Below are positions 8,517 through 17,493 of a stretch of 64,000 nucleotides of DNA, piece after piece. The stretch is taken from assembly GCF_001660485.1 (NCBI RefSeq), contig NZ_CP013979.1, positions 2,418,001-2,482,000 of the forward strand, read 5' to 3'. The stretch is from Agromyces aureus. GTDB taxonomy: Bacteria; Actinomycetota; Actinomycetes; Actinomycetales; Microbacteriaceae. The translations under genes and the position numbers were made by a program. The notes beneath the pieces are model-generated. The model made no database searches and was not told the DNA's origin. It saw nothing but the letters and a program-made list of their open reading frames with translations. The stretch's first letter is position 1. The number at the start of each line of letters is the position of its first letter.

Positions 8517-9337
8517 GCGGCCACCTCCGCATCGGCGCCGAGATACGCGGCGATCACGGCCGGATTCTCGCGGATCTCCTGCGGTTCGCCCACGGCGAGG
8601 AGCTTGCCCGCGTCGAGCACCGCGATCCACGATGCGGTGCGCATGACGAGCGCGACGTCGTGCTCGACGAGCAGGCTCGTCATCCCGGTCGCGTCGCCCT
8701 GCTCGCGCACGAGTGCGATGAGTTCGTCCGATTCCGCGGCACTCAGCCCAGCGGCCGGCTCGTCGAGCATCAGGATACGCGGCCTTGCGGCGAGTGCTCT
8801 GGCGATCTCCACTCGCCGACGATCCGCGTGGGCGAGCGCCCCGGCGGGTCGATCCGCGAGGGAGGCGAGTCCGACCGCCGCGAGGTGATGCCACGCGACA
8901 TCGCGCGCCTCGCGCTCTTCGCGACGCGCTCCCGGCGTGCCGAAGAGGACGCCGGTCAGGCCCGTCGTGGTCCAGGACTGGGTGCCGACCAGCACGTTCG
9001 CGAAGACATCCTCGTCGTCGAGCAGCGTCGGAGTCTGAAAGGTTCTCGCGATGCCGGCGCTGGCGCGTTGATGAGCCGGCAGATGACCGATGGAGGAGCC
9101 ATCGAGGTCGATCTCGCCTTCATGACGATAGATGCCGCTGATGCAGTTGAACAGTGTGGTCTTGCCCGCGCCGTTGGGCCCGATCACGGCCGTGACGCCG
9201 CCCTGAGGAACGTCGAACGAGATGCCATCGAGAGCGCGGACGCCGCGGAACGAGATGCCGAACCCACGCAGACTGAGGATCGAGGTCGATGCTGGTGTTT
9301 GCGTCGCCTGGCCTGCGCGCGCCTCTGCCGCGCTCAC
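8513..9337 (-). CDS. LIV-type ABC transporter ATP-binding protein (LivG-like)
   Basis: ATPase of 274 residues. Walker A is GPNGAGKTT, LivG-type GIARTFQTPTLLDDEDVFANV follows the Q-loop, and Walker B is ILMLDEPAAGLS with LVEHDVALV as the switch region. The signature reads LAHADRRRVEIARAL, which departs from the usual L-S-x-G-x start (LAHAD in place of LSYGE-like). GTG 9337 is chosen because it overlaps the P450 stop as GTGA, matching every other junction here. The overlap ties transporter expression to the P450. Confidence 0.88.
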   Translation of the reverse strand: MSAAEARAGQATQTPASTSILSLRGFGISFRGVRALDGISFDVPQGGVTAVIGPNGAGKTTLFNCISGIYRHEGEIDLDGSSIGHLPAHQRASAGIARTFQTPTLLDDEDVFANVLVGTQSWTTTGLTGVLFGTPGARREEREARDVAWHHLAAVGLASLADRPAGALAHADRRRVEIARALAARPRILMLDEPAAGLSAAESDELIALVREQGDATGMTSLLVEHDVALVMRTASWIAVLDAGKLLAVGEPQEIRENPAVIAAYLGADAEVAA

Positions 9338-10545
9338 GCGAGCGTCCCCCGCATCGGCATGGTCTTCCAGGCGCGAAGCGTGTTGTTGAGGTGGCGCACG
9401 GGCGCTGCCGTGAGTTCGATCGTCTCGACGCGTCGGGCGAGGGCGGTCACCAGCGACACCGCTTCGAGCCGGGCCACGTGCTGCCCGACGCACTGGTGGA
9501 TGCCCATGCCGAAGCCGACGTGGCCCGAGGGGTCGCGCGCGAGATCGAAGCGCTCCGGGTCGTGCCAGTGTCTGGGGTCCGAGTTCGCAGACCCGAGGAA
9601 CATCAGGATCTTGCGGCGTTCGGGAATACGCACGCCACCGAGTTCGATCTCCCGGGTCGTCGTGCGGAAGAACGTCTGCACGGGTGCCTCGAGGCGGATC
9701 GCCTCGTCGAAGGCGACGCGCGCGAGCGACGGATCTTCGCGCAGGCGCGCCCACTGGTCGGGGTGCGTCGCGAACGCGTGCAGCACTGCGCCGATCGCGT
9801 GCACGGTGGTGTCGACGCCGGCCGAGAGCAGCGATCGGACGACGAGCGGCGCCTGCTCGGTGGTGAGGTCGCCGCGGTCGGCCGCCGCCCAGATCGCGTC
9901 ACCGAACCCACCGGAGCTGATGTGGTCGCGGGCGCACTGCTCATTGACCCACGCGGAGTGCTCGCCGATGTGCGGTGCGCCGTGCTCGACGAGGAAGTTC
10001 TCGGGTCCGAAGGCGTTGAAGAGGTGGTCGCCGTACGGCAGCAGGTGCTCGCGCCCCTCATCGGGGATGCCGACCGCATCGGGGAACACTCGCAGTGGGA
10101 ACGCCTCCGCGAAGGACTCGACGGCGTCGAACTCGGTGCCGCGCGCGACCACCTCATCGACGAGCGCCTCGGCATCGGCCTGCCAGCGCGGCGCCATCGA
10201 CCGGAGCTCGCGCGGCCCGAGGATCTTCGCGAGCACCGAGCGCGGCGCATTGTGGTGCGGCGGGTCGGCTTCGAGCAGCAGGCTCGGTGGTCGCCACGGC
10301 GTCTCCGCACGGAAGTCGGTGATGCCCACGCCCGCGGACGATTCGAAGCCCTGCCAGTCGAGCAGTGCTGAGCGGACGGTGTCGTAGCGACCCATGGCGT
10401 ACACGCCGTACCGCTCGAGCAGCACGACTTCGCCGGCTTCGCGCAATCGGTGCTGGAACGGCAGCGGATCGGCGAGGACCGCTTCACTGAACGGATCCTC
10501 ATCGGTGGTCGGGATCAGGCTGGGTGCGGTGCTGGTGATCGTCAT
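9334..10545 (-). CDS. Cytochrome P450, probable aromatic O-demethylase (CYP199-like)
   Basis: Soluble bacterial P450 of 403 residues. The heme-thiolate motif FGMGIHQCVGQ places Cys at about 352. The I-helix oxygen-activation motif AGVDTT lies at 242-247, and the K-helix ExxR is E-A-I-R at 281-284. Overall style (EADPPHHNAPRSV, FFRTTTREIELGG, GSANSDPRHWHDPERFDL) resembles CYP199-type enzymes that demethylate para-methoxybenzoates. A VanB-type reductase lies 82 bp upstream. O-demethylation releases formaldehyde, which hxlAB nearby would fix. The exact substrate and the CYP199 label need a family comparison; P450 identity is firm. Confidence 0.9.
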   Translation of the reverse strand: MTITSTAPSLIPTTDEDPFSEAVLADPLPFQHRLREAGEVVLLERYGVYAMGRYDTVRSALLDWQGFESSAGVGITDFRAETPWRPPSLLLEADPPHHNAPRSVLAKILGPRELRSMAPRWQADAEALVDEVVARGTEFDAVESFAEAFPLRVFPDAVGIPDEGREHLLPYGDHLFNAFGPENFLVEHGAPHIGEHSAWVNEQCARDHISSGGFGDAIWAAADRGDLTTEQAPLVVRSLLSAGVDTTVHAIGAVLHAFATHPDQWARLREDPSLARVAFDEAIRLEAPVQTFFRTTTREIELGGVRIPERRKILMFLGSANSDPRHWHDPERFDLARDPSGHVGFGMGIHQCVGQHVARLEAVSLVTALARRVETIELTAAPVRHLNNTLRAWKTMPMRGTLA

Positions 10546-10627
10546 CGATGGCTCTCTTTGTCGAGATGGGTGGAACGCAGATCCGGTGAATCAGGTGGTG
10601 TTCGGGCTGGGGCGTTGCGGCGGCGCC

Positions 10628-11605
10628 TCAGAGCGCGATCACGAGGCGATCGCTCTTCGACCTGGAGACGCACGGGAAGAAGCAGTTCCCGGCGGCGCGT
10701 TCGACGTCGTCGAGGATCGCGTCACGGTGATCCGGGTCGCCGCCGACGACATCCGTCTCGCAGGTGCCGCAGACGCCCCGCGAGCAGGAGGTGAGCAGAT
10801 CGAAGCCCGCCTCGCGAAGCGCGCTGGCCACGGCCACGCCGGGTTCGACGGTGATGACGCGACCGGATCCTTCGACCTCGACCTCGAACGCGGTGGTCCG
10901 GGCCGGCTCTCCGGCATCGGATGCCTCGAATCGTTCGACCCGCGACCACCCCGGCCGCCAGGCTGCGGTGGCGTCGACGACCGCCTCGATCAGCGACACC
11001 GGACCGCACGTGTAGACCTTGGTGTCGGCATCGAACGCGCCGATCCAGCTCGCGACATCAACGCGGCCCCGGTCGGAGGCGCGCAGTCGCACGCGCTCGC
11101 CGTGCGCCTCGAGCAACTGGTCGGCGAACGGCATCGACGTCAGCGATCGGCCGAGGTACAGCAACTCCCACTCGGCGCCCATCTCGGCCGCGGCCCGGAT
11201 CATCGGGAGCATCGGGGTGATGCCGATGCCACCGGCGATGAATCGATACCGGGGCGACGGTACGAGTCGGAAATTGTTCCGCGGTCCACCGATGCCCACG
11301 ACATCGCCCGCCTGGAGCACATCGTGCACGTGGCGCGAACCGCCGCGCCCGTCGTGCTCTCGCACCACGGCGATCTCATAGCGGAACGGATCGCGCGTGT
11401 CGCCGAGGAGCGAGTACTGGCGCGTGGTGCCGTCGCCGAGCACGAGGTCGATGTGCGATCCGGGCGTCCAGTCGGGAAGCCGTTCGCCGTCGGCCCGCCG
11501 CAGGGTGAGGTGCATGACGCGGTCGGTGATCCGGCGCATCCGTTCGACGATGACGGCGTCGACCGCGTCGACCCGTGCATCCATCGCTTCTTTGCGAACG
11601 GTCAT
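10628..11605 (-). CDS. VanB/phthalate-dioxygenase-reductase-type oxidoreductase (FMN, NAD, 2Fe-2S)
   Basis: Electron-transfer protein of 325 residues that passes electrons from NAD(P)H to the neighbouring P450. Domain order is a flavin-binding barrel (RQYSL at about 62-66), an NAD domain (GGIGITPM at about 125-132; CGP at 200-202), and a C-terminal plant-type 2Fe-2S domain with Cys274, Cys279, Cys282 and Cys312. FMN, rather than FAD, is the family norm. ATG 11605 has GGAG upstream. Such reductases usually serve Rieske oxygenases; pairing with a P450 is known for aromatic O-demethylases such as the GcoAB-type systems, though there the reductase domain order differs. Confidence 0.9.
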   Translation of the reverse strand: MTVRKEAMDARVDAVDAVIVERMRRITDRVMHLTLRRADGERLPDWTPGSHIDLVLGDGTTRQYSLLGDTRDPFRYEIAVVREHDGRGGSRHVHDVLQAGDVVGIGGPRNNFRLVPSPRYRFIAGGIGITPMLPMIRAAAEMGAEWELLYLGRSLTSMPFADQLLEAHGERVRLRASDRGRVDVASWIGAFDADTKVYTCGPVSLIEAVVDATAAWRPGWSRVERFEASDAGEPARTTAFEVEVEGSGRVITVEPGVAVASALREAGFDLLTSCSRGVCGTCETDVVGGDPDHRDAILDDVERAAGNCFFPCVSRSKSDRLVIAL

Positions 11606-11675
11606 CGCAGCGTCTCCTCGTCGTCTTCGACTGTGCTGCGATCACGCTAGGCAGGGTGATCTCCCCCGGGCGGTG

Positions 11676-11696
11676 CTTTCCATTTCAAGGAGAAAG
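11676..11696. promoter_or_regulatory. Inverted repeat upstream of the reductase-P450 operon
   Basis: CTTTC-N11-GAAAG lies in the 99-bp gap before the reductase start. The spacer is TTTCAAGG-rich and clearly AT-richer than its surroundings. It is placed as an IclR operator would be, and an IclR gene ends 8 bp further on. Operator function is inferred. Confidence 0.35.
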
Positions 11697-11704
11697 CGGA
11701 TGCC

Positions 11705-12577
11705 TCAATCGCGGGTTCGCCGGGTTGACCTCGTCTTGGCGAGGAAGGCCATCGACTCGTCCGACGAATGCACGAGCGCGCGGTACCGGCCGCCGGGGCC
11801 GGCCTCCGGGTCGGACTGGGGCAGCGACGCACGCCGAAGGTCGGCGGCGATCCCGTCGGCAGCGCGCTGAAGATGCTCGCGCAGCGGTTCCCAGGGCTCG
11901 TCGTCGTTCGGCACCACGAGCCCGATGGCGGCGACGACCTCACCGACGGCGCCGACGACCGGTACCGCAATGCCTCGGGCGTCGGCATGGACGTACCCGT
12001 GACCGAGGGCGAATCGGGTGACCCGAACTTCGTGCAGCGTCCGCCGAAGCACTGCGGGGTCCACGATCGTGCGATCGGTGTAGCGCGCCAACGGCGACGC
12101 GAGCACGGACTCCTGCACCGCAGCATCCGCGAACGCGAGCAGCACGAGTCCTCCCGCGGAGGCATGCGCCGGCAGTCGCCCGCCCACGACGGTCACGTTG
12201 ACGACCGCGTCACGGCTCGACAGCCGTTCGAGGAACACCACGTCTCGTCCGTTGAGCACGCCGAGCTGCACGTGCTGGCCGACCCTGGCCTGCAGGTCGA
12301 CGAGGTGCGGCAGTGCCAGCTCACGAAGCCCCAGCACACCCGGAGTGCGCGAGGCCAGCTCCCAGAGCCGCACCCCGAGCCGGAACGTCCGATCCGGCAG
12401 TCGCTCGACGAGCCCGTTGCCCTCCAGATCGGCGAGCAGCGCATGGGTCGTCGACATCGGCACCCCGCTCCGGCGGGAGACTTCCGACGCCGTGAGGTAG
12501 GGGTGATCGACGCTGAACGCATCGAGGAGCTGGAGCTGTCTGCTCAAGCTCGATCGCCCCTCCGACCCACGCGCCAT
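11705..12577 (-). CDS. IclR-family transcriptional regulator
   Basis: Regulator of 290 residues. The N-terminal winged HTH includes LQLLDAFSVDHPYLTASEVS and MSTTHALLADLEGNGLVER. The C-terminal GAF-like effector domain contains LQARVGQHVQLGVLNG, HASAGGLVLLAF and GIAVPVVGAVGEVVAAIGL. IclR proteins usually sense aromatic acids or central metabolites. It starts 3 bp after the GH3 gene stop and ends 99 bp before the reductase-P450 operon. It is thus cotranscribed with glycoside genes yet sits where it would control the P450 operon, which ties the two pathways together. Confidence 0.92.
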   Translation of the reverse strand: MARGSEGRSSLSRQLQLLDAFSVDHPYLTASEVSRRSGVPMSTTHALLADLEGNGLVERLPDRTFRLGVRLWELASRTPGVLGLRELALPHLVDLQARVGQHVQLGVLNGRDVVFLERLSSRDAVVNVTVVGGRLPAHASAGGLVLLAFADAAVQESVLASPLARYTDRTIVDPAVLRRTLHEVRVTRFALGHGYVHADARGIAVPVVGAVGEVVAAIGLVVPNDDEPWEPLREHLQRAADGIAADLRRASLPQSDPEAGPGGRYRALVHSSDESMAFLAKTRSTRRTRD

Positions 12578-12580
12578 GGC

Positions 12581-14842
12581 TCAGTCCGTGTTCGAACCCG
12601 CGACGCGTTCGAGCAGATCGAGGGTCAAGGCGTTGCCTGCGTCGACGGCGAGCCGATGGATCGGCAGGCCGCCGATCATGAGCACGGCCATCGGGTTGGT
12701 CAGCATGCCGGTCGTGCGCCCGCTCGGGTCGGCGTCGGTCACGGCGGCGATCAGAGCAGGGCCGATGGTCGGATGCTCGAGCCACTCGACGAGCGTCGAC
12801 TGGGCCGTCAGCGGCATCCGCAGCTCGTCGCCGACGAGGTCGACCTCGTGCCGGAGCACGACGTCACGCGAGGACCGCGCCGCGACGAAGCCGTAGGTGC
12901 CGGAGTCGAGCGTCCAGCACGCGGCTGCCTCGTCCCAGCGTTCGAGCGCGCGTCGGGGAACCTCGATGCGCACCTGGGTGGTCGCGCCGGCAGCGATCGC
13001 CGTGGCGGCGAACCCGACGAGGGCCCGCGGTGCACGCCGGGCAGCGTGGTCGGGAGCCTCGACGTAGATCTGCACGACGTCGCGTGCCGCGCGCGCGGAG
13101 GTGTTGGTCACCGTGACGTCGACGGTCCACCCGTGCTCGGAGGCGGTGACCGTGAGATCGCCGAACTCCGTCGTCGCGTACGAAAGGCCATGACCGAAGG
13201 GGAACGCCACCTCGCCGCCGATCCGGTCGTGACCGCGGTATCCGACGAAGATGCCCTCGCCGTAGACGCTGTGCCCGCCTTCACCCGGGAAGCTGAGGTA
13301 GCTCGGGGTATCGGCCAGTTCGATCGGCCACGTCTCCGCGAGGCGGCCGGACGGATCCGTGTCGCCGACGAGGATCGACGCCAACCCGAGCGAGACGCCC
13401 TGCCCGGCGAGCCCGGTCGCGACGATCGCATCGACGATGGTGCGCCAGTCCTCGGTGCGCACGGGACCGCCGGAGATGATCACGACGATCGTGCTCGGGG
13501 CGACCGCGGCGATCGCGGACACGAGTTCGTTCTGCGCACTCGGCAGGTCGAGATCGGTGCGATCGTAGCCTTCGCTCTCGGCCGATTCGGGCGACCCGAC
13601 GACCACGATGGCGACATCGACCGACGACGCGACGGCGACTGCCTCGTCGAACCGTGCCGAATCCCGGGTGATCCCGTCGTCGGCGTAGCCCGGCGCGTAC
13701 CCGACGGCGCCGCCGTGTCGGGCGCTGAGGGCGTCGACGATCGATCCGGCCGGTTGCTTCGGCTGCACGCCGGCGCTGCCGCCGCCCTGGAACCGCGGCG
13801 CTGCGGCACACGCGCCGATGACCGCGACCCCGGCGGTCGGGGCGAGCGGAAGCACCCCGTTCTCGTTCTGGAGCAGAACCACCGAGCGTTCCGCAGCGGT
13901 GATGGCGAGGTCTGCGGCCGACGGTTCGGTCGTGTGGCGTTCGCCAGCGGTCGCCGCGCCGGATGCCGCGGCACGAGCTGCGAGCTCGGTGAGGCGCTCT
14001 GCCGAACGATGCACGACCTCGGCATTGAGCGCGCCTGCCTCGACGGCGGCGACGATCTGCGCATCGGACGCTCCCGAGGTCGACGGCATCTCCAGATCGA
14101 GGCCCGCCTGCAGCGCGCGGACACGGTCGTCCACCGCACCCCAGTCCGAGACCACGACACCGTCGAAGCCCCATTCGTCGCGGAGGATGCCGGTGAGCAG
14201 ACGCGAGTCCTCGCTCACGTAGCTGCCGTTCACTTTGTTGTACGAGGCCATGACGAGCCACGGCTCGGCCGCCGCGACGACCCGCTCGAACGCGGCGAGG
14301 TACAGCTCCCGAAGGGCACGCTCGGAGACATCCGCACTCACGCGCATGCGGTCGGTCTCCTGGTTGTTCGCGACGAAGTGCTTGACGCACGCACCGATGC
14401 CCGTGCTCTGCACGCCCTGCACGAAGCCGGTCGCCAGCTCCCCGGTCAGGAGGGGGTCTTCGCTGTAGTACTCGAAGTTGCGGCCGCCGAGGGGTGAGCG
14501 CTTCAGGTTCATGCCGGGGCTGAGCAGCACCTGAGCGCCCGCAGCAGCGGCCTCGCGGGCGATCGCAGCCGAGACCCGCGACACGAGCCCCGGGTCCCAG
14601 GTCGCGGCGAGGGCCGACGAGGTCGGGAAGCACGTCGCCGGCACCTTGCCCGAGAAGTCGGGCAGGTTCATCGCGAGGCCGTTGGACCCGTCGGTCATGA
14701 GCACGGCGGGAATGCCGTGCTCGGGGAGCGCCTTGGTCGACGACATGTCGGCACCGGACAGCAGCGAGGCCGCCTCCCGCAGCGAGAGCCCGGTGGGCGT
14801 CGACGCGGGCGCGGCAGGGGGCGTGGGCTCGGTCGAGTTCAC
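12581..14842 (-). CDS. GH3 beta-glucosidase, cytoplasmic
   Basis: Glycoside hydrolase family 3 protein of 753 residues. Catalytic-domain motifs are CVKHFVANNQE, then GFDGVVVSDWGAV with the nucleophile Asp at about 231. The second domain and a C-terminal fibronectin-III-like domain (VDVTVTNTSARAARDVVQIY) follow. No signal peptide is present, so it acts on imported glycoside. GTG 14842 overlaps the GH78 stop by GTGA; an upstream in-frame start at 14896 lies inside GH78. With the rhamnosidase next to it, stepwise removal of rhamnose then glucose from a rhamnoglucoside is the likely role. Confidence 0.92.
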   Translation of the reverse strand: MNSTEPTPPAAPASTPTGLSLREAASLLSGADMSSTKALPEHGIPAVLMTDGSNGLAMNLPDFSGKVPATCFPTSSALAATWDPGLVSRVSAAIAREAAAAGAQVLLSPGMNLKRSPLGGRNFEYYSEDPLLTGELATGFVQGVQSTGIGACVKHFVANNQETDRMRVSADVSERALRELYLAAFERVVAAAEPWLVMASYNKVNGSYVSEDSRLLTGILRDEWGFDGVVVSDWGAVDDRVRALQAGLDLEMPSTSGASDAQIVAAVEAGALNAEVVHRSAERLTELAARAAASGAATAGERHTTEPSAADLAITAAERSVVLLQNENGVLPLAPTAGVAVIGACAAAPRFQGGGSAGVQPKQPAGSIVDALSARHGGAVGYAPGYADDGITRDSARFDEAVAVASSVDVAIVVVGSPESAESEGYDRTDLDLPSAQNELVSAIAAVAPSTIVVIISGGPVRTEDWRTIVDAIVATGLAGQGVSLGLASILVGDTDPSGRLAETWPIELADTPSYLSFPGEGGHSVYGEGIFVGYRGHDRIGGEVAFPFGHGLSYATTEFGDLTVTASEHGWTVDVTVTNTSARAARDVVQIYVEAPDHAARRAPRALVGFAATAIAAGATTQVRIEVPRRALERWDEAAACWTLDSGTYGFVAARSSRDVVLRHEVDLVGDELRMPLTAQSTLVEWLEHPTIGPALIAAVTDADPSGRTTGMLTNPMAVLMIGGLPIHRLAVDAGNALTLDLLERVAGSNTD

Positions 14843-17493
14843 AGGGCACCTGCGGCGATCATCTCGAGTCGCTCCTCGGGGTTGTGGATGTTCCAACGGC
14901 GCTGCCTGGCCGGGTCCTGCTCGGGTGCGCGGTGCTCGAACGAGAACTCGTGACGACCTTCACCGACGACGGACGTCGTGGCCGCGGCATCCGGAAGCAC
15001 GATCTCGGCCGTCACCCCTGACGGGACGACGACGGTCAGCGACATCCGTTCGCCCTCGCGCTGCCAGGAGCTGGAGATCTCGCCGAACGGGCTCGCATGA
15101 CGCGCCGCCGCTCGCGCGAGACCGCCGCCCGGGCGCGGGGCGATGCGCACGCGCCGGAAGCCGGGCTCGACCTCCTCGATGCCGGCGACCACCCGATGCA
15201 GGAAGTCGGCGACCGCGCCGAGCGCGTAGTGGTTGAACGAGGTCATCTCCCCCGGGTTCACACTGCCGTCGGCGAGCATGCTGTCCCAGCGTTCCCAGAC
15301 CGTCGTCGCGCCCATCGTCACGGCGTAGAGCCACGACGGTGATTCGGTGCGAAGCAGCAGGTGGTACGCCTCATCGAGGTGACCGGTCGAGGCGAGGGCG
15401 TCGCAGACGATCGGCGTGCCGGCGAATCCGGTCTGAATGAGGAAGTCGCCATCGATGACGAGTTCGGCCAGACGCGCACCCGCTTCGGCACGCTGCGCGT
15501 CGCCGTCGAGCAGGTCGAAGGCGATCGCGATGGCGGTGGCCGTGACGGTGTCGCTCACGACCCGGCCCGACGGTGCGACGTAGTGGCGACGGAACGATGC
15601 CACCGCGGCCTCGTGGATCGAGGCGAAGCGCTGCTCCGCCTCGTGTTCGCCGAGCACTGCGGATGCCTCCCGCACGAGCCGTGCGGAGTGCGCGAGGTAG
15701 GCCGTGGCAACCAGGTACGGGTCGGTCTTCGAGTCGCCGGGACGCTCGGGCGGCGCGGCGGGATCCAACCAGTCGCCGAGCTGGAACCCGCGGTTCCAGT
15801 GCCCGGTGCCGCCCGTGAGCGCGAACACCTGATCGACCCAGGCCGTCATGCTGGCGAACTGGTCGCGGAGGATGCCCGCGTCTCCGGTGCGGCGGTAGAG
15901 GGTCCACGGCACGATCACGGCGGCATCCCCCCAGACCGCGGCGGGGTCGCTCGGGAAGCCGCACTCGATCCACGGTACGAAGTTCGGAACGGAGCCGAAC
16001 TCGACCTGCTCCGCAGCGAGGTCGCGCAGCCAGTTGGTGAGCACACCGGTGGCGTCGTACAGGAACGATGCGGTCGGCGCGAAGACCTGGATGTCGCCGG
16101 TCCATCCGAGCCGCTCGTCGCGCTGGGGGCAGTCGGTCGGCAGGTCGACGAAGTTGTCGCGCATGCTCCACACGACGTTCTGGTGGAAGCGATCGAGCAG
16201 CGGGTGATCGGTCTCGAACCATCCGGTACGGCGCATGTCCGAGTGGATGACCAGGGCCTCGACATCCTCGACCGACAGGTCGGCCATGCCGCTGATCTCG
16301 ACGTAGCGGAACCCGTGGATCGTGAAGCGGGGCGTCCACGTCACGCGCGCGTCGTCGGCGAACGTGTACTCGTCGATTGAGGCCGCCGTGCGGAGCGGCC
16401 TCGTCGCGAGGGCGCCGTCTTCGAGCACCTCGGCGTGGCGGATGCGCACGGTCGTGCCGGCCGAAGCCGCGGCGGTGAACCGGATCTTGCCGGCGATGTT
16501 CTGGCCGACGTCGAGGAGGAGCGTTCCGTCGTCGGCCCGAGAGATCAACGTGGGGCGGATGGTCTCGATCACGCGCACCGGCGGACCGGTGGGTGCTTCG
16601 AGCTCGGCCGTGAACTGATCGCGTGCGAGCGTCGTGGTCGGGTTCCACTCGGCGTCGTCGAAGCCAGCGACCGACCAACCCGCCTGCTCGCGTCGGGCAT
16701 CGTGGCGTTCGCCCTCGTAGAGCCCGGTCGCGATGATCGCGCTCTCGGACGTGCGCCATTCGAGCGGCACCACACGGATGCCCGACTCGTCCTCGATCTC
16801 GAGCTGGACGAGGGCCGCGACATCCGTGCCGTACTCGTTCCAGAGCCCGCCGTTGAAACCGATGCGGCCGCGGTACCAGCCATCGGCGAGGTGCACGCCG
16901 ATGGCGTTGCGACCGACGTTCACCTGCGAGGTGAGGTCGATCGTGCGATACCGGAGGCGGTGCCGGTACGAACTCCACCCCGGGGCGAGCAGTTCATCCG
17001 CCGGCGCCGACCCGTTGACCTCGAGCTCGTACAGGCCATGCGCGGTTGCGTACAGGCGCGCCCGACGGATCTCGCCGACGACGGTGAACTCTGCGCGCAG
17101 GAGATGCGCGTTCCGCGGCCCGTCGTGAGGTGCCTCGGTCGAGGGCGAGACCCAGTCGACCTGCCAGTCGGATGCCTCGAGCAGGCCGGCCTCGACGTGG
17201 AGAGGTTCGCTCCACGAACCGTACTCGGCCTCCCCCGCGACGCGGACACGGACCCGCACGTCGACCGCGGCCCGCGAGGCGAGCGGTTCGAACGGCCAGG
17301 GCTGGAACAGCATGTCATCGCTGTCGACATTGATCCGCTGCGAGCGACCCTCACCATCGATAGCCTCAGCCTCGTAGGCGAGCTGGGTGCCGTCGTCGAG
17401 TCGCCAGCTGAGCCGAGGCGCCGCGGTGCCGATGCCGATGCCGATGCCGAGTTGATCGGTGAGGTGCTCCACTCGGAGATCGAGGACGGTCAC
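14839..17493 (-). CDS. GH78 alpha-L-rhamnosidase, cytoplasmic
   Basis: Hydrolyses terminal alpha-L-rhamnose. The 884 residues follow the Bac_rhamnosid layout: N-terminal beta domains, then the (alpha/alpha)6 barrel beginning near residue 430, then a C-terminal beta domain. The GH78 hallmark DCPQRDERLGWTGD (about 450-463) carries acidic catalytic residues. No signal peptide is visible. GTG 17493 overlaps the permease stop by GTGA. Its place inside a CUT1 importer operon means the rhamnoside is taken up whole. Confidence 0.93.
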   Translation of the reverse strand: MTVLDLRVEHLTDQLGIGIGIGTAAPRLSWRLDDGTQLAYEAEAIDGEGRSQRINVDSDDMLFQPWPFEPLASRAAVDVRVRVRVAGEAEYGSWSEPLHVEAGLLEASDWQVDWVSPSTEAPHDGPRNAHLLRAEFTVVGEIRRARLYATAHGLYELEVNGSAPADELLAPGWSSYRHRLRYRTIDLTSQVNVGRNAIGVHLADGWYRGRIGFNGGLWNEYGTDVAALVQLEIEDESGIRVVPLEWRTSESAIIATGLYEGERHDARREQAGWSVAGFDDAEWNPTTTLARDQFTAELEAPTGPPVRVIETIRPTLISRADDGTLLLDVGQNIAGKIRFTAAASAGTTVRIRHAEVLEDGALATRPLRTAASIDEYTFADDARVTWTPRFTIHGFRYVEISGMADLSVEDVEALVIHSDMRRTGWFETDHPLLDRFHQNVVWSMRDNFVDLPTDCPQRDERLGWTGDIQVFAPTASFLYDATGVLTNWLRDLAAEQVEFGSVPNFVPWIECGFPSDPAAVWGDAAVIVPWTLYRRTGDAGILRDQFASMTAWVDQVFALTGGTGHWNRGFQLGDWLDPAAPPERPGDSKTDPYLVATAYLAHSARLVREASAVLGEHEAEQRFASIHEAAVASFRRHYVAPSGRVVSDTVTATAIAIAFDLLDGDAQRAEAGARLAELVIDGDFLIQTGFAGTPIVCDALASTGHLDEAYHLLLRTESPSWLYAVTMGATTVWERWDSMLADGSVNPGEMTSFNHYALGAVADFLHRVVAGIEEVEPGFRRVRIAPRPGGGLARAAARHASPFGEISSSWQREGERMSLTVVVPSGVTAEIVLPDAAATTSVVGEGRHEFSFEHRAPEQDPARQRRWNIHNPEERLEMIAAGAL

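Noticed and set aside
4515..9337. Branched-chain amino-acid transporter
   Set aside because: The family is right but the label is too specific; coupling to a P450 makes an aromatic ligand at least as likely, so no liv symbols were given.
11768..14497. 909-codon plus-strand open frame
   Set aside because: Antisense to IclR and GH3, both with intact family motifs.
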